Positions 10,714 to 20,629 of a stretch of 64,000 nucleotides of DNA are shown here, piece by piece. This DNA comes from Nitzschia sp. DOCU1 (lineage: Eukaryota; Bacillariophyta; Bacillariophyceae; Bacillariales; Bacillariaceae), in NCBI GenBank assembly GCA_951394045.1, contig OX595991.1:2728001-2792000 (forward strand). Reading direction: 5' to 3'. Made by a program: the position numbers and the translations under genes. Every line of letters starts with the position of its first letter. The first letter of the stretch is position 1. Below the pieces are notes generated by a model, which saw only the letters and a list, made by a program, of their open reading frames with translations, did no database searches and was not told where the DNA came from.

Positions 10714-11082
10714 GGTTCTTGCTTTCTTGAGATTTGATTAAACGAGTTTATGTTAGCTCGTAGTAAAACAGCACACCTCTACACCATCATGCCTTTTTTC
10801 GCGTAATAGAAAAAAGAGCGTTCGGGTTTCGGTTTGGCGCGAAGATATGCAGGGTATTTTTATTTTTAAAGCACATACCTGGTACATTGCGTCATCTTAC
10901 CTATCTACCGTATGATAAGTCAAATAAGATCATACCTGGTATCATATGGTGTAGATGCACAGCAGAGAACGAAAGAGCGAATCCCCGCGCGCCGGCCACC
11001 ACCGAAGCCAAAAATCGATGAGATCTCCCATCCCCACGATGACACCCACACACATCATCGATGAGGGAGACGAATGAATCAT
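10406..11082. repeat. Tandem duplication, unit 1 (677 bp)
   Basis: Identical, as far as I can compare, to 11086-11762 at a constant offset of 680 bp, with only 3 bp (aag) between the units. Unit 1 covers the first 102 codons of the BTB gene and its whole upstream region. Confidence 0.95.
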
Positions 11083-11393
11083 AAGCTCATTTTCCGACTT
11101 TCCCGTGGATCCAGGTACTTCATGCCAATATCCCAGGTTCTGGGTTCGACATCGGGGAGATTGATTTCTCTAGAAATCGATTCCCTCATTGGACTCGCCA
11201 ACAGAGTGTCAATAAAACCACTATGGGTCGCCATGAATCCAGACTGGTACCAGTACTCACTCTGGTTGGGAGCTTCCCCGAGAGTGATCTTCAAGTCGGG
11301 TTCCATCGACCGCAACTTCTTGGTGGGAGGTTCTTCTTCTTCGATATCACCCTCATTCTGGCCGGGCCTCGCCTCATCGTTGACGGAAGCCAT
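11079..11393 (-). pseudogene. Truncated duplicate of the BTB gene 5' end
   Basis: The same ATG and first 102 codons as the intact BTB gene, then two junction-derived residues (Ser, Leu) and a stop. It ends in the middle of the region after the BTB core, so it would make a 104-residue product with most of the BTB fold and none of the C-terminal part. Because the upstream region is duplicated too, it could still be transcribed. Whether the short product is made is unknown. Confidence 0.8.
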
Positions 11394-11762
11394 GGTTCTT
11401 GCTTTCTTGAGATTTGATTAAACGAGTTTATGTTAGCTCGTAGTAAAACAGCACACCTCTACACCATCATGCCTTTTTTCGCGTAATAGAAAAAAGAGCG
11501 TTCGGGTTTCGGTTTGGCGCGAAGATATGCAGGGTATTTTTATTTTTAAAGCACATACCTGGTACATTGCGTCATCTTACCTATCTACCGTATGATAAGT
11601 CAAATAAGATCATACCTGGTATCATATGGTGTAGATGCACAGCAGAGAACGAAAGAGCGAATCCCCGCGCGCCGGCCACCACCGAAGCCAAAAATCGATG
11701 AGATCTCCCATCCCCACGATGACACCCACACACATCATCGATGAGGGAGACGAATGAATCAT
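11086..11762. repeat. Tandem duplication, unit 2 (677 bp)
   Basis: Second unit, ending 96 bp before the ATG of the plastid-type membrane protein. It contains the truncated BTB copy and a second copy of the shared divergent upstream region. Both units carry an ATACCTGGTAT near-palindrome (10932-10942 and 11612-11622). Confidence 0.95.
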
Positions 11763-11858
11763 TCAATCAACCGCATACCGGTAGTTGGACATCTTGCGTG
11801 GTTCCGGTGTCAAGAGAAGGGTAATAGCCGTCTTCATCTTCGAAACTATCCTTCCATC

Positions 11859-12692
11859 ATGACGCGACAAATCGCACGTCACGTGGGAATCACTGTGTTA
11901 TTTTACCTCCTGACCTTCGGCGGCTTCGTTGATGGATTCAAGCCCATATCTCCTAGCATCATGAGAGGACAAGACATGACTCACCGAAGACAACACTCAT
12001 GGAAGTCTCAGTTGTATCCTACTCGCACCACGAATGCTTCTGCTTCGGTCGGTGTCACCTTGTTCGCTGGTGGCGCGGCGACACCTCCTGAAAAGAGTAA
12101 AAAGACGGGCAAACGAATAATGTTGGTGTGGGTTCATGCGGTCACTATTTTCATGATTGTCAACTACGCTCGCAAGACCATTTGGCCAGCTATTTTGCTA
12201 GATATCCCTCTCAAAGTTTGGAATTTGATTCATGCACTTTCGGGCATGGCATTTGCTGGTGGCATTGTCACGACCACCTTGCTCGAGTGGCAATTGCCAT
12301 CCATTGCCCATGCCGAAATGAAAAGCAACAACAACAATACATCCGAATCCAGCAGTATTCTATTGTTGAAATGGTTATGGCAGGTGGAATCTAGGTTGGT
12401 GTTGCCGGCCGTCACGGGAAGCTTGATTTCGGGTGTGGCTCAGGCATTTCACATGTATCCTAGTCTCAAACTCGCCCCACGCCATGTCAAGTCGGCCATG
12501 CACATGATGCTCTTGTTTGGAATGTGGTGGGCATGGACGGACCGCCGTTCACAAGCAGCACTTCTTCAAAAGGACGGATTTGACGAGTCCAAGGTGGTGC
12601 AACGCCGACTTTTCAACCTTGTATCATGTGCCTTTCTGGTGGCCTTGTATGGCATTATGATCTTAAAGCCGGGTCTCGGCTCATACGTATAG
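11859..12692 (+). CDS. Plastid-targeted multi-spanning membrane protein, unknown function
   Basis: The frame is open from an ATG at 11754, but the ATG at 11859 places a clear signal peptide at the very N-terminus (about 25 residues, ending FVDG before FKP), so I prefer it, giving 277 aa. The G-Phe junction fits the secondary-plastid import motif, and a Ser/Thr/Arg-rich transit-like stretch follows. About four to five membrane helices follow, including WVHAVTIFMIVNYARK and LVSCAFLVALYGIMILKPG. His and Trp residues within the helices (HMYPSLKLAPRHVKSAMHMM) hint at a cofactor or metal site, but I do not recognise the family. The upstream region was recently duplicated together with the BTB gene's. 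Confidence 0.6.
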   Translation: MTRQIARHVGITVLFYLLTFGGFVDGFKPISPSIMRGQDMTHRRQHSWKSQLYPTRTTNASASVGVTLFAGGAATPPEKSKKTGKRIMLVWVHAVTIFMIVNYARKTIWPAILLDIPLKVWNLIHALSGMAFAGGIVTTTLLEWQLPSIAHAEMKSNNNNTSESSSILLLKWLWQVESRLVLPAVTGSLISGVAQAFHMYPSLKLAPRHVKSAMHMMLLFGMWWAWTDRRSQAALLQKDGFDESKVVQRRLFNLVSCAFLVALYGIMILKPGLGSYV

Positions 12693-13044
12693 CAGCGCGG
12701 ACAAAGAATAGACAATAAAGAAGAACTTAACAGCTACTATAATACACAATACGCAAGACATGCTTGCCTTTTTCAAAGCGATTGACTCTCGGAGATATCA
12801 CCAGCACATCTTAGCGTATGTGTTTCGTTCTTGCGCCTTCCGCCATTACAAGTGCCTAGGCAAAGGGAAACGTGGCGTAGTAGGTCTCTCTTTTGAATCA
12901 TGGAATGACTGCAATTCATGGTTTTGCAGCTCTCACCCCTGGAATATGCCAGAGATGTGCTGGGCGGATGCAACATTTTGCTTCCGCCCCATCGCGGACA
13001 GACATTATCTTTGTCAATACTAACAGGCCACATATCAGATGTGA
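12693..13044. other. Short convergent intergenic region, no gene seen
   Basis: Between the stop codons of the plus-strand membrane protein and the minus-strand glutaminyl cyclase. Small frames here have no support. Confidence 0.5.
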
Positions 13045-13971
13045 TCAATCCTCAACCAAGCGAATCAGGTACATGCTGGGCCATAATTTTCCAGTCACCC
13101 AGATTTCATTGGGAAATTCCGTGACTGTAATCCCATTCAATACATCGGCATCACTTGGTCGATCGAGCGTCGACAAGTCATATTTCGCAATTACCACACC
13201 TGTGGAAGGATCAATACGCACAATATAATCTTTTTGCCATATATTCGCGAGAACCGTCGCCGAATGAAAATCCCATTCCAGCTCATTTAGATTGAAAACT
13301 TGCCGTGCGACAATGTAATTTGTGGTTGGATTCTGCCCCCGCATTACCACGGGCACCTTGTCGATCAATTCCAACGTTGATGCATCCCATGTATGCAGAT
13401 AGTGTGTCCCGTCAGTCACCAAGAACGTATGACTGGCTTCCACGTAACAAATTCCCCAGCCTTGACCATTGCTCGTGTTAAAGGACGAACGTTGTTCCAA
13501 CACGGTGAAATCAGTGGCATTGTAAATAAAGACCGTCTGGTCTTTCCAAGTAATTTGAATGAGCTTGCCATCGAAATAGGTCAAGCCTTCTGCAAAGTAG
13601 CTGGATGTCAAATTGTGTTGGTGCAGGACTTTACCCGTTGCCAAGTCGACTCGTCGTACGCTGCTGTGATCGTACAGCCCCGTGGATTCGAAATATTCGA
13701 GCGGATTGCCGGGTACCAGTTCAAGGCCCTGAGTGAATGCAGCAGGGTCATGAGGGACAGTCTGCAGTAATACATAGGAACCCAATGATACAAGAGTGTC
13801 TTCATTATATTTCGGCGTTTTTCGCGATGGGGACAACAAGATCCCTAGCGTTGTCGCGACGCTTGCCACAATTGCCACCACTATGGCTGTGCCCCAGAGA
13901 ATATGGCCTCGTCTGGCAGAACATACTCCTCCAGCAGTATTTGTCGTCGTTTCCTCTGATTCCACCTCCAT
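13045..13971 (-). CDS. Glutaminyl-peptide cyclotransferase, plant/bacterial type (paralogue 1)
   Basis: A single-exon protein of 308 aa. A single N-terminal helix (about 24-46, HILWGTAIVVAIVASVATTL) predicts a type II membrane or secreted form. The rest is the beta-propeller glutaminyl cyclase (Glu_cyclase_2): VPHDPAAFTQGLELVPGNPL, ESTGLYDHSSVRRVDLATG, YFAEGLTYFDGKLIQITWK, NLNELEWD, IDPSTG and FPNEIWVTGKLWPSMYLI. Such enzymes convert N-terminal Gln of peptides to pyroglutamate with loss of ammonia, in the secretory pathway in plants. Several N-glycosylation sequons (NATD, NTS) agree with a lumenal location. A second, larger paralogue lies at 41279-43090, and the domains are closely similar. 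It is divergent from the mitochondrial protein gene at 14515. Confidence 0.85.
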   Translation of the reverse strand: MEVESEETTTNTAGGVCSARRGHILWGTAIVVAIVASVATTLGILLSPSRKTPKYNEDTLVSLGSYVLLQTVPHDPAAFTQGLELVPGNPLEYFESTGLYDHSSVRRVDLATGKVLHQHNLTSSYFAEGLTYFDGKLIQITWKDQTVFIYNATDFTVLEQRSSFNTSNGQGWGICYVEASHTFLVTDGTHYLHTWDASTLELIDKVPVVMRGQNPTTNYIVARQVFNLNELEWDFHSATVLANIWQKDYIVRIDPSTGVVIAKYDLSTLDRPSDADVLNGITVTEFPNEIWVTGKLWPSMYLIRLVED

Positions 13972-14514
13972 TGTTCCAGACTATGGAAGGGGAACTCTCT
14001 GCAGACAATGTGGCGGCGGAACAAGCTCAGATAGCCTCAAACCATTCTACCGGTGGTCACTGATGATGGAGATGCCTTTTCATCGTCTCCTCTCTTTCGT
14101 CAAAAAGTGACGCCAGCAATCGAATCGCATTAATCATGTAGCATCTTTTCGATCTTGTGGGTCGATGGGATGGACTAAAGCGACCAAGAGGAACTCTGTC
14201 TGGCTGTCGCCATTTATCGACGGCCTCTCATCGTTTTCTTGCGACCGTGCAAGCCTCGATGATGAACGATGACGCTACGACTAGTAGAGAGGCGAGATGA
14301 GTTCATCCACATTAGCGAGACGAGCCCTGACCACACCCTATTAACAGCATTGATCGGCATCCCATCAGCCCTCAGTGGTCGATATCATCCGAATCTGCCA
14401 CATTTGAGCAATCGCTTATTGACTGAAAGCCTTAAAAGTCCTGTGCTCGTCGCGTCGGAAAGATAGGGCGCAGATAACAAATTCCCCAAGGTTTTCATTA
14501 CAACGATCAGCATC
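13972..14514. other. Divergent intergenic/promoter region, no gene seen
   Basis: Separates the ATGs of the minus-strand cyclase and the plus-strand mitochondrial protein. No supported open frame. Confidence 0.5.
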
Positions 14515-16116
14515 ATGATCCGGCCTAGAAGCAACGCCCGGTGGCTGTTTCCGCTCGATCGACTGGCAAATATCCGTTCTACTGCATTCCGTCCTCTTTC
14601 TTCTACAGTAACTTCGCCAAAGACAGCCGCTGCCGATGATCTTGATGAGACGGAGAAGAAGCACCCACAAGCCTTTGTCAAGGCCAACCTATCCCCAGGA
14701 GAGTGGGATATCAATCGCACAGACCCTTACTTTCGACCCAAACCGCATCCTCGCTCGAATATGATCAGCGCCGAAGACTTTGCCAATCGTCCTCCTGTCG
14801 GCTTCGATGGAGAATTCAGCAGCTACCAGGACGCGATGATTACTCTGAGTTGGATGGATCAAAAGACTTGCCGGGCCATTTATGACGCCTATGTCAACAT
14901 GATGGTAGATTCGCAGCAAAAACACAAGACTACCTCCCATGAATATATCGTGCGAGTCCTCGCCGAACGGTTTCAGATTACTACAGCTCGGGCGGCGGGT
15001 ATCATTCAACTCCAACATGCCGAAGCCCAAATGCAGCAGCACAGTCCTGAATTACTCTGTCCCGATCAAGCGAACTATGCAGAAGAAACGATTTTACGAA
15101 ACATTCAGGACGCCTACAAGAGTGAATATATGCCACTTCCTGGTGGGGGCGATCCTTCTCGCAGTAGCAACATTAGCATTCCCTTTATTGAAGATCCCGT
15201 GGGAATTCATGGACGGGGCGAACCCGACGAAACGAGTCGACAATGGTCCAAGGCGGATGATATTTATGACATGGAAGAACGACTGGTTCGTGCCAACCAA
15301 CGAGATGAAGAACGAGCCAAAATCTTGATTAATAATCATCTGTACAAGGAAGATGAAGATGAACGAGAACAATTAGTCAAGTCGGATGCCAGCGCGCACA
15401 AACTAGTCAAAGCTCAAGCGCAGCTCAAAAAGAAGATATCGGAAGAAGTTGTAGACGAATCCAAGAGAATTATTACTATTCCTTACCCAGAAACAAACGC
15501 CAAGGGTGAAAAACGGGATCGTTGGAAGTATGTGGCGCAAATTGTCAATACACGCAAATTGAAGAAGATTCAGCACGAAAGCAAGGGCATTCGTGGGCGT
15601 CGGGGCAGTGTCGGCATGACCACGTCGTACACGAACAACCACCTTGGCAATACTCTGGTCGAGAAGGATGGTGAATTGCGTATCGCGACAGTAGCTGAAG
15701 CCAAGGAGACCGCCTGGAAGCCTACCCGAACGCGGTCGAATGAATACTTGTACGAAGGCGCCAAGAAGGCTTGGTTGGAACGAACTCTACAAGGCAAGGT
15801 GGATGTTTGGGGCAAACCAACTACCACGCGAGCGTCGGATGCAATTAAGAAAGCCACGGCGGAGGCAGCACTCGAAACCGAGGCTGCTACTTTTGAGGCT
15901 GCTTCAGAAGCGAAGCCGGCAGATGTGATCGAGGCAGCCGGTACCACGGAAGAAAAGGTGGAAGTTGCTGCTGCTGAAGTGGAGCCAAAAGACACAACCG
16001 TCGTCGAGGAATCGGTGGAATCAGCAACGAAAGAACCCGCACAGGAGGATACTCCTGCCCCTGCGGAAGAGAAACAACCAGAAGAAGCAGCGTCCGAAGA
16101 GAAACCAAAGTCATAA
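14515..16116 (+). CDS. Mitochondrial protein, possibly EMR/mS45-like
   Basis: A single-exon protein of 533 aa. The N-terminus (about 1-35) is rich in Arg and Ser with no acidic residues, a typical mitochondrial presequence. Residues about 105-165 form a helical, HTH-like block that includes DQKTCRAIYDAYVNMMVD and VLAERFQITTARAAGIIQLQ. This resembles the core of the fungal eukaryotic mitochondrial regulator / mitoribosomal mS45 family, but from memory only. A central charged region is conserved-looking (RDRWKYVAQIVNTRKLKK). The last about 100 residues are low-complexity Ala/Glu/Thr. A mitoribosome-associated role is a guess; the mitochondrial location is better supported. Confidence 0.5.
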   Translation: MIRPRSNARWLFPLDRLANIRSTAFRPLSSTVTSPKTAAADDLDETEKKHPQAFVKANLSPGEWDINRTDPYFRPKPHPRSNMISAEDFANRPPVGFDGEFSSYQDAMITLSWMDQKTCRAIYDAYVNMMVDSQQKHKTTSHEYIVRVLAERFQITTARAAGIIQLQHAEAQMQQHSPELLCPDQANYAEETILRNIQDAYKSEYMPLPGGGDPSRSSNISIPFIEDPVGIHGRGEPDETSRQWSKADDIYDMEERLVRANQRDEERAKILINNHLYKEDEDEREQLVKSDASAHKLVKAQAQLKKKISEEVVDESKRIITIPYPETNAKGEKRDRWKYVAQIVNTRKLKKIQHESKGIRGRRGSVGMTTSYTNNHLGNTLVEKDGELRIATVAEAKETAWKPTRTRSNEYLYEGAKKAWLERTLQGKVDVWGKPTTTRASDAIKKATAEAALETEAATFEAASEAKPADVIEAAGTTEEKVEVAAAEVEPKDTTVVEESVESATKEPAQEDTPAPAEEKQPEEAASEEKPKS

Positions 16117-16229
16117 TTACTAAAGATTTAACTCTGACAATAGTGTCTAGGAATATAATAAGACTGTTAATAGTATACGCGCTGTTGGTCAGTGCATAAC
16201 ATGCCGTTGCAGCTTTAACCGTATTGCAA

Positions 16230-17132
16230 TCACTTCTTTTGCTTCTTCTTGAGCTTGGACTGCATCTGGGCAAATGTATCATCGTCCATGGGATCACCCT
16301 CGTCCATGTTAACGCCGTACCGTGCTCCCAAAGCAGCAAAAGGGTTGCCCCCACCCCGTCGGCGATTCTGAATGGCGGCAATCAAGTCTTCTTGCCCTCC
16401 ACTCTTTGCCTTGGTCGCTTTCCCCTTTTTCGATGGATCCTTCTTTTTCTTTTGAGCTACTTTTCGCTTTGTTGTGGCTGGTACCTCTTCTTCCGATCCC
16501 TCCGTCTCTGTTCGATCGGGGTCCTCCTTGGCCTCTGCAGCTTTCTTGTTCTTTTCCTTGTCCAGCTTCTTTTGCACTTTAGCAAGAGCCTTTTGACATT
16601 TTTCAGAGTAGTCTTTGACTCTACCTGATTCAATGGCTGGGTTGATGTAATCTTCCATCCATCGAAAGACATCCCGCTCCTCGCTCAATAGGACGTGCTC
16701 CAGCATTTTCATCAAATCTCCTTGAAACTTTTCATAGTTTTTGAGAACGTCTCCCTCCTCTTCTTCGGACATTTTGTATTTTTCCGCAAACTTGTCAATT
16801 TCACTAGTCGACACCTTCCCGAATATCGTATCAAAGTAGTCTTTCCACTGTGCCGTTCCTTCTTCGTCTGCGGCTTCTTCATCTTCTCGCGGCAAAGCTC
16901 CATACTCGTCGTATTCCTTGCGCTTTTCGGGATCTTGCAGATATTGGTAGGTCCACGACAGGGCTTGAAACTTGAGTTTGGCGTTTTCGTCACTGTTCTT
17001 GTCGGGATGAAACTTGCGTGCTTGCATGAAATAACCTTTGCGCAATTCGGCCTTGGAAGCCGTCTTTTGGACTTTTAAAATGTCGTACAAATTGGCATTG
17101 GCGCCAAAGGCTTGTTCGACGAGATGCGTCAT
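16230..17132 (-). CDS. J-domain co-chaperone, DNAJC9-like
   Basis: A single-exon protein of 300 aa. The J domain covers about residues 13-80, with the HPD catalytic tripeptide at 42-44 (FHPDK), which stimulates Hsp70 ATPase. The rest follows DNAJC9: WKDYFDTIFGKVSTSEIDKF, then SEEEEGDVLKNYEKFQGDL, a Lys-rich linker with nuclear-signal-like runs, and a late LIAAIQNRR motif. In animals DNAJC9 is a nuclear histone chaperone for H3-H4 as well as an Hsp70 partner, so a chromatin role is inferred from homology. It is convergent with the mitochondrial protein gene (113 bp between stops) and divergent from the gene at 17700. Confidence 0.8.
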   Translation of the reverse strand: MTHLVEQAFGANANLYDILKVQKTASKAELRKGYFMQARKFHPDKNSDENAKLKFQALSWTYQYLQDPEKRKEYDEYGALPREDEEAADEEGTAQWKDYFDTIFGKVSTSEIDKFAEKYKMSEEEEGDVLKNYEKFQGDLMKMLEHVLLSEERDVFRWMEDYINPAIESGRVKDYSEKCQKALAKVQKKLDKEKNKKAAEAKEDPDRTETEGSEEEVPATTKRKVAQKKKKDPSKKGKATKAKSGGQEDLIAAIQNRRRGGGNPFAALGARYGVNMDEGDPMDDDTFAQMQSKLKKKQKK

Positions 17133-17699
17133 GGCGTAGGTAAGTCTTACACAAGGTCTTCCGCTATCTCAGTAGCTAGCTTGCTATGCAGCTATGCGAA
17201 CAAGATCTGATGAGAACAGACTGGGCGCGCAACACTTCCAACAACGCCATCATGGTCAACTTCTCGCGACGACGATGGAGATCCGGCCTTGCAGCATTGG
17301 AAGCAGTTCTCATGGTACAAATTCCACGTGAGCTTCTGTGACAACACATCAAAGTCTAACTACGGTATGTAGGTACGTATACGTATCTACATATATATGA
17401 TGATGTTTTGTGCCATCGCTCATTGGCCAGAGCATTTAGTCCAGCCAGTCGAACTTTCGCCAATGAGTCACGCTGCAGTCTTGAAAGCACAGACCCACCA
17501 TTGTTTTTTTGGCGCGCCAGTCACATGGACTTGGGCTTACACGACTTTTCACACCACTTTCAAGCAACTGCCATCAACGGATTCAAACAGGTGCTCACAA
17601 ATTCCCAAGTTTCAATCGCCGAACCTCTCGACGAAGTGTGAAGAAATCGCTGCCCTCACCCATTGCCATCATTGCAGCATTATCATCAACACCGTCACA
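17133..17699. other. Divergent promoter region, no separate gene seen
   Basis: 567 bp between the ATGs of the DNAJC9-like gene and the unknown gene at 17700. The latter's frame is open back to an ATG at 17397, but that extension is Cys/His/Thr-rich with no sign of selection, so I treat it as upstream sequence. Confidence 0.5.
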
Positions 17700-18386
17700 A
17701 TGCCCCCCTATGAAAAGTCTAACCTTCCTCTGATTATTACCGATACTCCTATTGGTGTACACTCGGTCCGTCAAATAGGACAAGAAGAATATGAAGTCAA
17801 GTTCCTAAATGCCTCGAAAAACGCCAAGACGAAAACTGGCATGTTCATGAAACGATGGCTATTGAAAAAGATTGACACGAACAAGAAAGACTCTTCCAAC
17901 AAGAAGCAAAAGAAGAGTAAGAACAACAAGAAAAAGGTAGTTGCCTTTGACGACGACAAGGTACAAATTCGAGAAATCCCCCATCGAAGTGAGATTACAC
18001 CCGAACAAAAGGCCCAAATGTGGCGCACCTATCATGATTGGTCCGAACAACAAATTGAGAGACAACGAGTTCAAAAGGCTATTCTGAATGGACACGTGAA
18101 GAGCGTCGCAAACCAAACGGAAGACTGCTTTGTGCGGGGTTTGGAGATTTTGATTCCCGAGTTGGCGGCAAAGCGACGAGAACACATTCATGTGGCCAAG
18201 ACCTTGGTCTTGCGCGAACAAGCCCGAGCTAGATTGGATAACGAACCAATCGATGTGGGACGATTGGCGTGGTGGTATGCCAGTGCGGCTCAAGAATCCA
18301 AAGAGGCGGCTATTGAACAAGGAATCGACGATTACTTTCAAACTCTATTGGACAACGGATGCAATGCGCTTGGAGATCTTGTATAG
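17700..18386 (+). CDS. Conserved-looking protein of unknown function
   Basis: From the ATG at 17700 the product is 228 aa. I chose this start because the compositionally normal part begins there. It has a Lys/Asn-rich basic patch (about 60-80), the segment VQIREIPHRSEITPEQK, and a helical C-terminal half containing EDCFVRGLEILIPELAAKRR and ARLAWWYAS-like stretches. I recall similar RGLE-containing proteins as a large diatom family with no known function. No signal peptide or membrane helix is visible, so it is probably cytosolic or nuclear. Confidence 0.6.
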   Translation: MPPYEKSNLPLIITDTPIGVHSVRQIGQEEYEVKFLNASKNAKTKTGMFMKRWLLKKIDTNKKDSSNKKQKKSKNNKKKVVAFDDDKVQIREIPHRSEITPEQKAQMWRTYHDWSEQQIERQRVQKAILNGHVKSVANQTEDCFVRGLEILIPELAAKRREHIHVAKTLVLREQARARLDNEPIDVGRLAWWYASAAQESKEAAIEQGIDDYFQTLLDNGCNALGDLV

Positions 18387-18989
18387 ATAGAAGGAGATCG
18401 GTTTGCTAGAGACGAATGGAAATGTAATAATAGTGCTATTTCATCAACTGGTTCGAATCTACCGGTAGTGCGTCCAGCACTTAGTTCTCTGTTGTCCTCT
18501 AGAGGCATTACGATTCCCACAAGTAGCTTCTCTTGCATTTATCACCATCTATTTAGCTGTTGCGTGGATGATCCGCCGACATTCTTGGAAATGGTAGCCA
18601 ACGGGAGCTCCTACGGTAGTCGACTAAAACGGCCATCGTCGGCTTCGTCTTCGGAAGGGAGCGCGGTAGGTCGACGAAATCAAATCACGTCCGACTACTT
18701 TGACCCTTCCCGCATCGCACAGACCGTGACATCAGATCTCGGACGCCGTACAGACACTGCGTAGTATCATCCGTGGATGGATCCGACTTCAAACACGAAC
18801 GAGACCCGATTCCCTTCTGTGGGCGCACACTCCGCCACAAATCAAATCGGATCCGTCCATCACAACAAAGACTTCGGCGACATCAGAGGCAACCTGACTG
18901 CTGCAGCTCTGTCCTTCAACAACCAAAAGCTGAGGGCTTCATCCACCCACCAGTAGCTGTTGGAGTATCTGTTTCATAAACTCCAAACG
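18387..18989. other. Intergenic, possible short frame only
   Basis: An ATG at 18591 opens a Ser-rich frame of 57 codons to 18764. There is no domain or targeting signal, and it may be part of the cyclophilin's upstream region. Confidence 0.4.
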
Positions 18990-20567
18990 ATGACTATGAT
19001 TTTGCTACTTCGCCGGAGATCCCTTTTTTGGCTATTGCCGCTGCTGCTTCCATTTCTTCGTCAAGCAGTGTCGTTTTCTAACCAACACAGAGTGAGGGCG
19101 CGATCTTCCCATGTCGCCATCAACGCGGTGGCCAAGAATGAAGATGTGAGAAAAGAAGAAGACGAAGACAAGAAGAGACGAGTAGAGACCACTCGAAGAG
19201 CCATTTTGTTAAGTTCCACCGCGTCGATATTAGGTGGTGGAATCTACAGCCAGCCGGCATGGGGCGCCCCAATCTTTGCTTTGCCCACCCAAGGGAAAGA
19301 ACGAGGTGTTTTCGTCATTGAGACTCGAGATGAAATTTCGGATGCCGTTCGAAAAGAACAAGTTGACACCCCTGTTCCGACTTTGAGCTCTGAATATGCT
19401 CTGTTGAAAGTCTTGCCAGTCAGCAATCCAGTCTTTCGTACTCTGGAAAACAACATTGAGTCCATTTCTGTCTTGCGCAAGGTCGGGATAGATCTAGTCG
19501 ATTTACAATCCAAGAACTCAACGTGGGAGAAGGCCACCAGTTCGATCCAAACTGCTGTGAACATCTTGCAAAATAAAAGAGCTCAGCTAGAGCCAGTGTT
19601 CAACCCTGAGGACTCGACAGCGGTTGCGATTCTCAAGGCGGAACGAGGAGAAGTCCTTATTGAGCAATTGCGGGAAGAATTGCTGGAATTAATGAATTCC
19701 ACCATGCGTTTCAATACAACGTCTGCCTTTGAAAAGCAGAAGCAAGCGTTGATTACTCTTGGCTTCATTGGCGAGTTACTAGTGAAGGAATATCCGTACC
19801 GCGTACCCTCGCGAGGCAAGTTCTCTTTTTTACCCCGGCTCATGGGACGGGCCACCGTTACGTTTCGCATCAAACGGGCCGGTTCAGTCCTCGGGAATAT
19901 TACAATCGTGGCCGATGGATATACGGCACCCATCACTGCGGGAAACTTTGTTGACCTTTGCCTGCGCAATTTCTACAATGGACTTCCCGTCAAGGCAATG
20001 CAGAAGCGATTTCCTACCTCCGACGACATTGTCCCTGCAACGATCAACGTGCTGGGATCCTTTAACGAAGGCTTTTACGATCCTCTGACCGCGAAACTTC
20101 GTCGAATCCCACTCGAGATTATTCGATTGGAAAAGGGATCGGGGCAGCCGAAACTGTCTTATTCGACGAGGGGGTCGCCAGATGTGCTATTAGTGTGCAA
20201 AACATGCCTCTCCGACATGGGAGACGAGGCAACCTTTGAATCAGCTATTCTTAACAGCAAGCCGTTGCTTAGTTTCCAGACGCCGGGACTGGTTGCCTTG
20301 AACCACCCAAACAACAATCCTAACGGCGGGTCGTCAGAGTTCTTTGCCCTTTCGAAAGGTGACCTTCCCGATAAAGAAAAGATAATTTTGGATGGAGAAT
20401 ACGCCCCGTTCGGTTACATCATAAGAGGCTTCGACTTGTACCAAGCACTGGAACCTGAGGATGTTATTGACGCAACCTTTGTCGACGATTTCGGTCAGCT
20501 AAACTTGGTGAAGATACGTCAATCCAGTTTCAAAGAGGCAGCACAAGGTTCAGAAGCTGGTGAATAG
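18990..20567 (+). CDS. Thylakoid-lumen cyclophilin, CYP38/TLP40-like
   Basis: The upstream frame begins only at TTG, so I take the ATG at 18990 (a second is at 18996), giving 525 aa. The presequence is tripartite: a signal peptide ending in AVS before FSNQ (plastid motif), a basic transit stretch, then a twin-Arg (residues 69-70) with a hydrophobic stretch ending AWGA (about 90-93), a thylakoid-transfer signal. The middle is helical (about 125-265), as in CYP38/TLP40. The C-terminal domain is cyclophilin-like: ATVTFRI, APITAGNFVDLCLRNFYNG, LNHPNNNPNGGSSEFFAL and FGYIIRGFDL. CYP38 helps assemble and maintain photosystem II in the lumen; whether it has proline isomerase activity is doubtful even in plants. 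It is convergent with the OSCA-like gene, 62 bp between stops. Confidence 0.85.
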   Translation: MTMILLLRRRSLFWLLPLLLPFLRQAVSFSNQHRVRARSSHVAINAVAKNEDVRKEEDEDKKRRVETTRRAILLSSTASILGGGIYSQPAWGAPIFALPTQGKERGVFVIETRDEISDAVRKEQVDTPVPTLSSEYALLKVLPVSNPVFRTLENNIESISVLRKVGIDLVDLQSKNSTWEKATSSIQTAVNILQNKRAQLEPVFNPEDSTAVAILKAERGEVLIEQLREELLELMNSTMRFNTTSAFEKQKQALITLGFIGELLVKEYPYRVPSRGKFSFLPRLMGRATVTFRIKRAGSVLGNITIVADGYTAPITAGNFVDLCLRNFYNGLPVKAMQKRFPTSDDIVPATINVLGSFNEGFYDPLTAKLRRIPLEIIRLEKGSGQPKLSYSTRGSPDVLLVCKTCLSDMGDEATFESAILNSKPLLSFQTPGLVALNHPNNNPNGGSSEFFALSKGDLPDKEKIILDGEYAPFGYIIRGFDLYQALEPEDVIDATFVDDFGQLNLVKIRQSSFKEAAQGSEAGE

Positions 20568-20629
20568 ATACTATCTGCTCTACAGAGAATATCAGAGTTG
20601 CAGCTGGATCGTGCAGGCTTTTACAGCAA

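Noticed and set aside
17397..17699. An N-terminal extension of the unknown protein at 17700
   Set aside because: Open frame from an upstream ATG, but its composition is unlike the rest, and no targeting signal or domain is seen.
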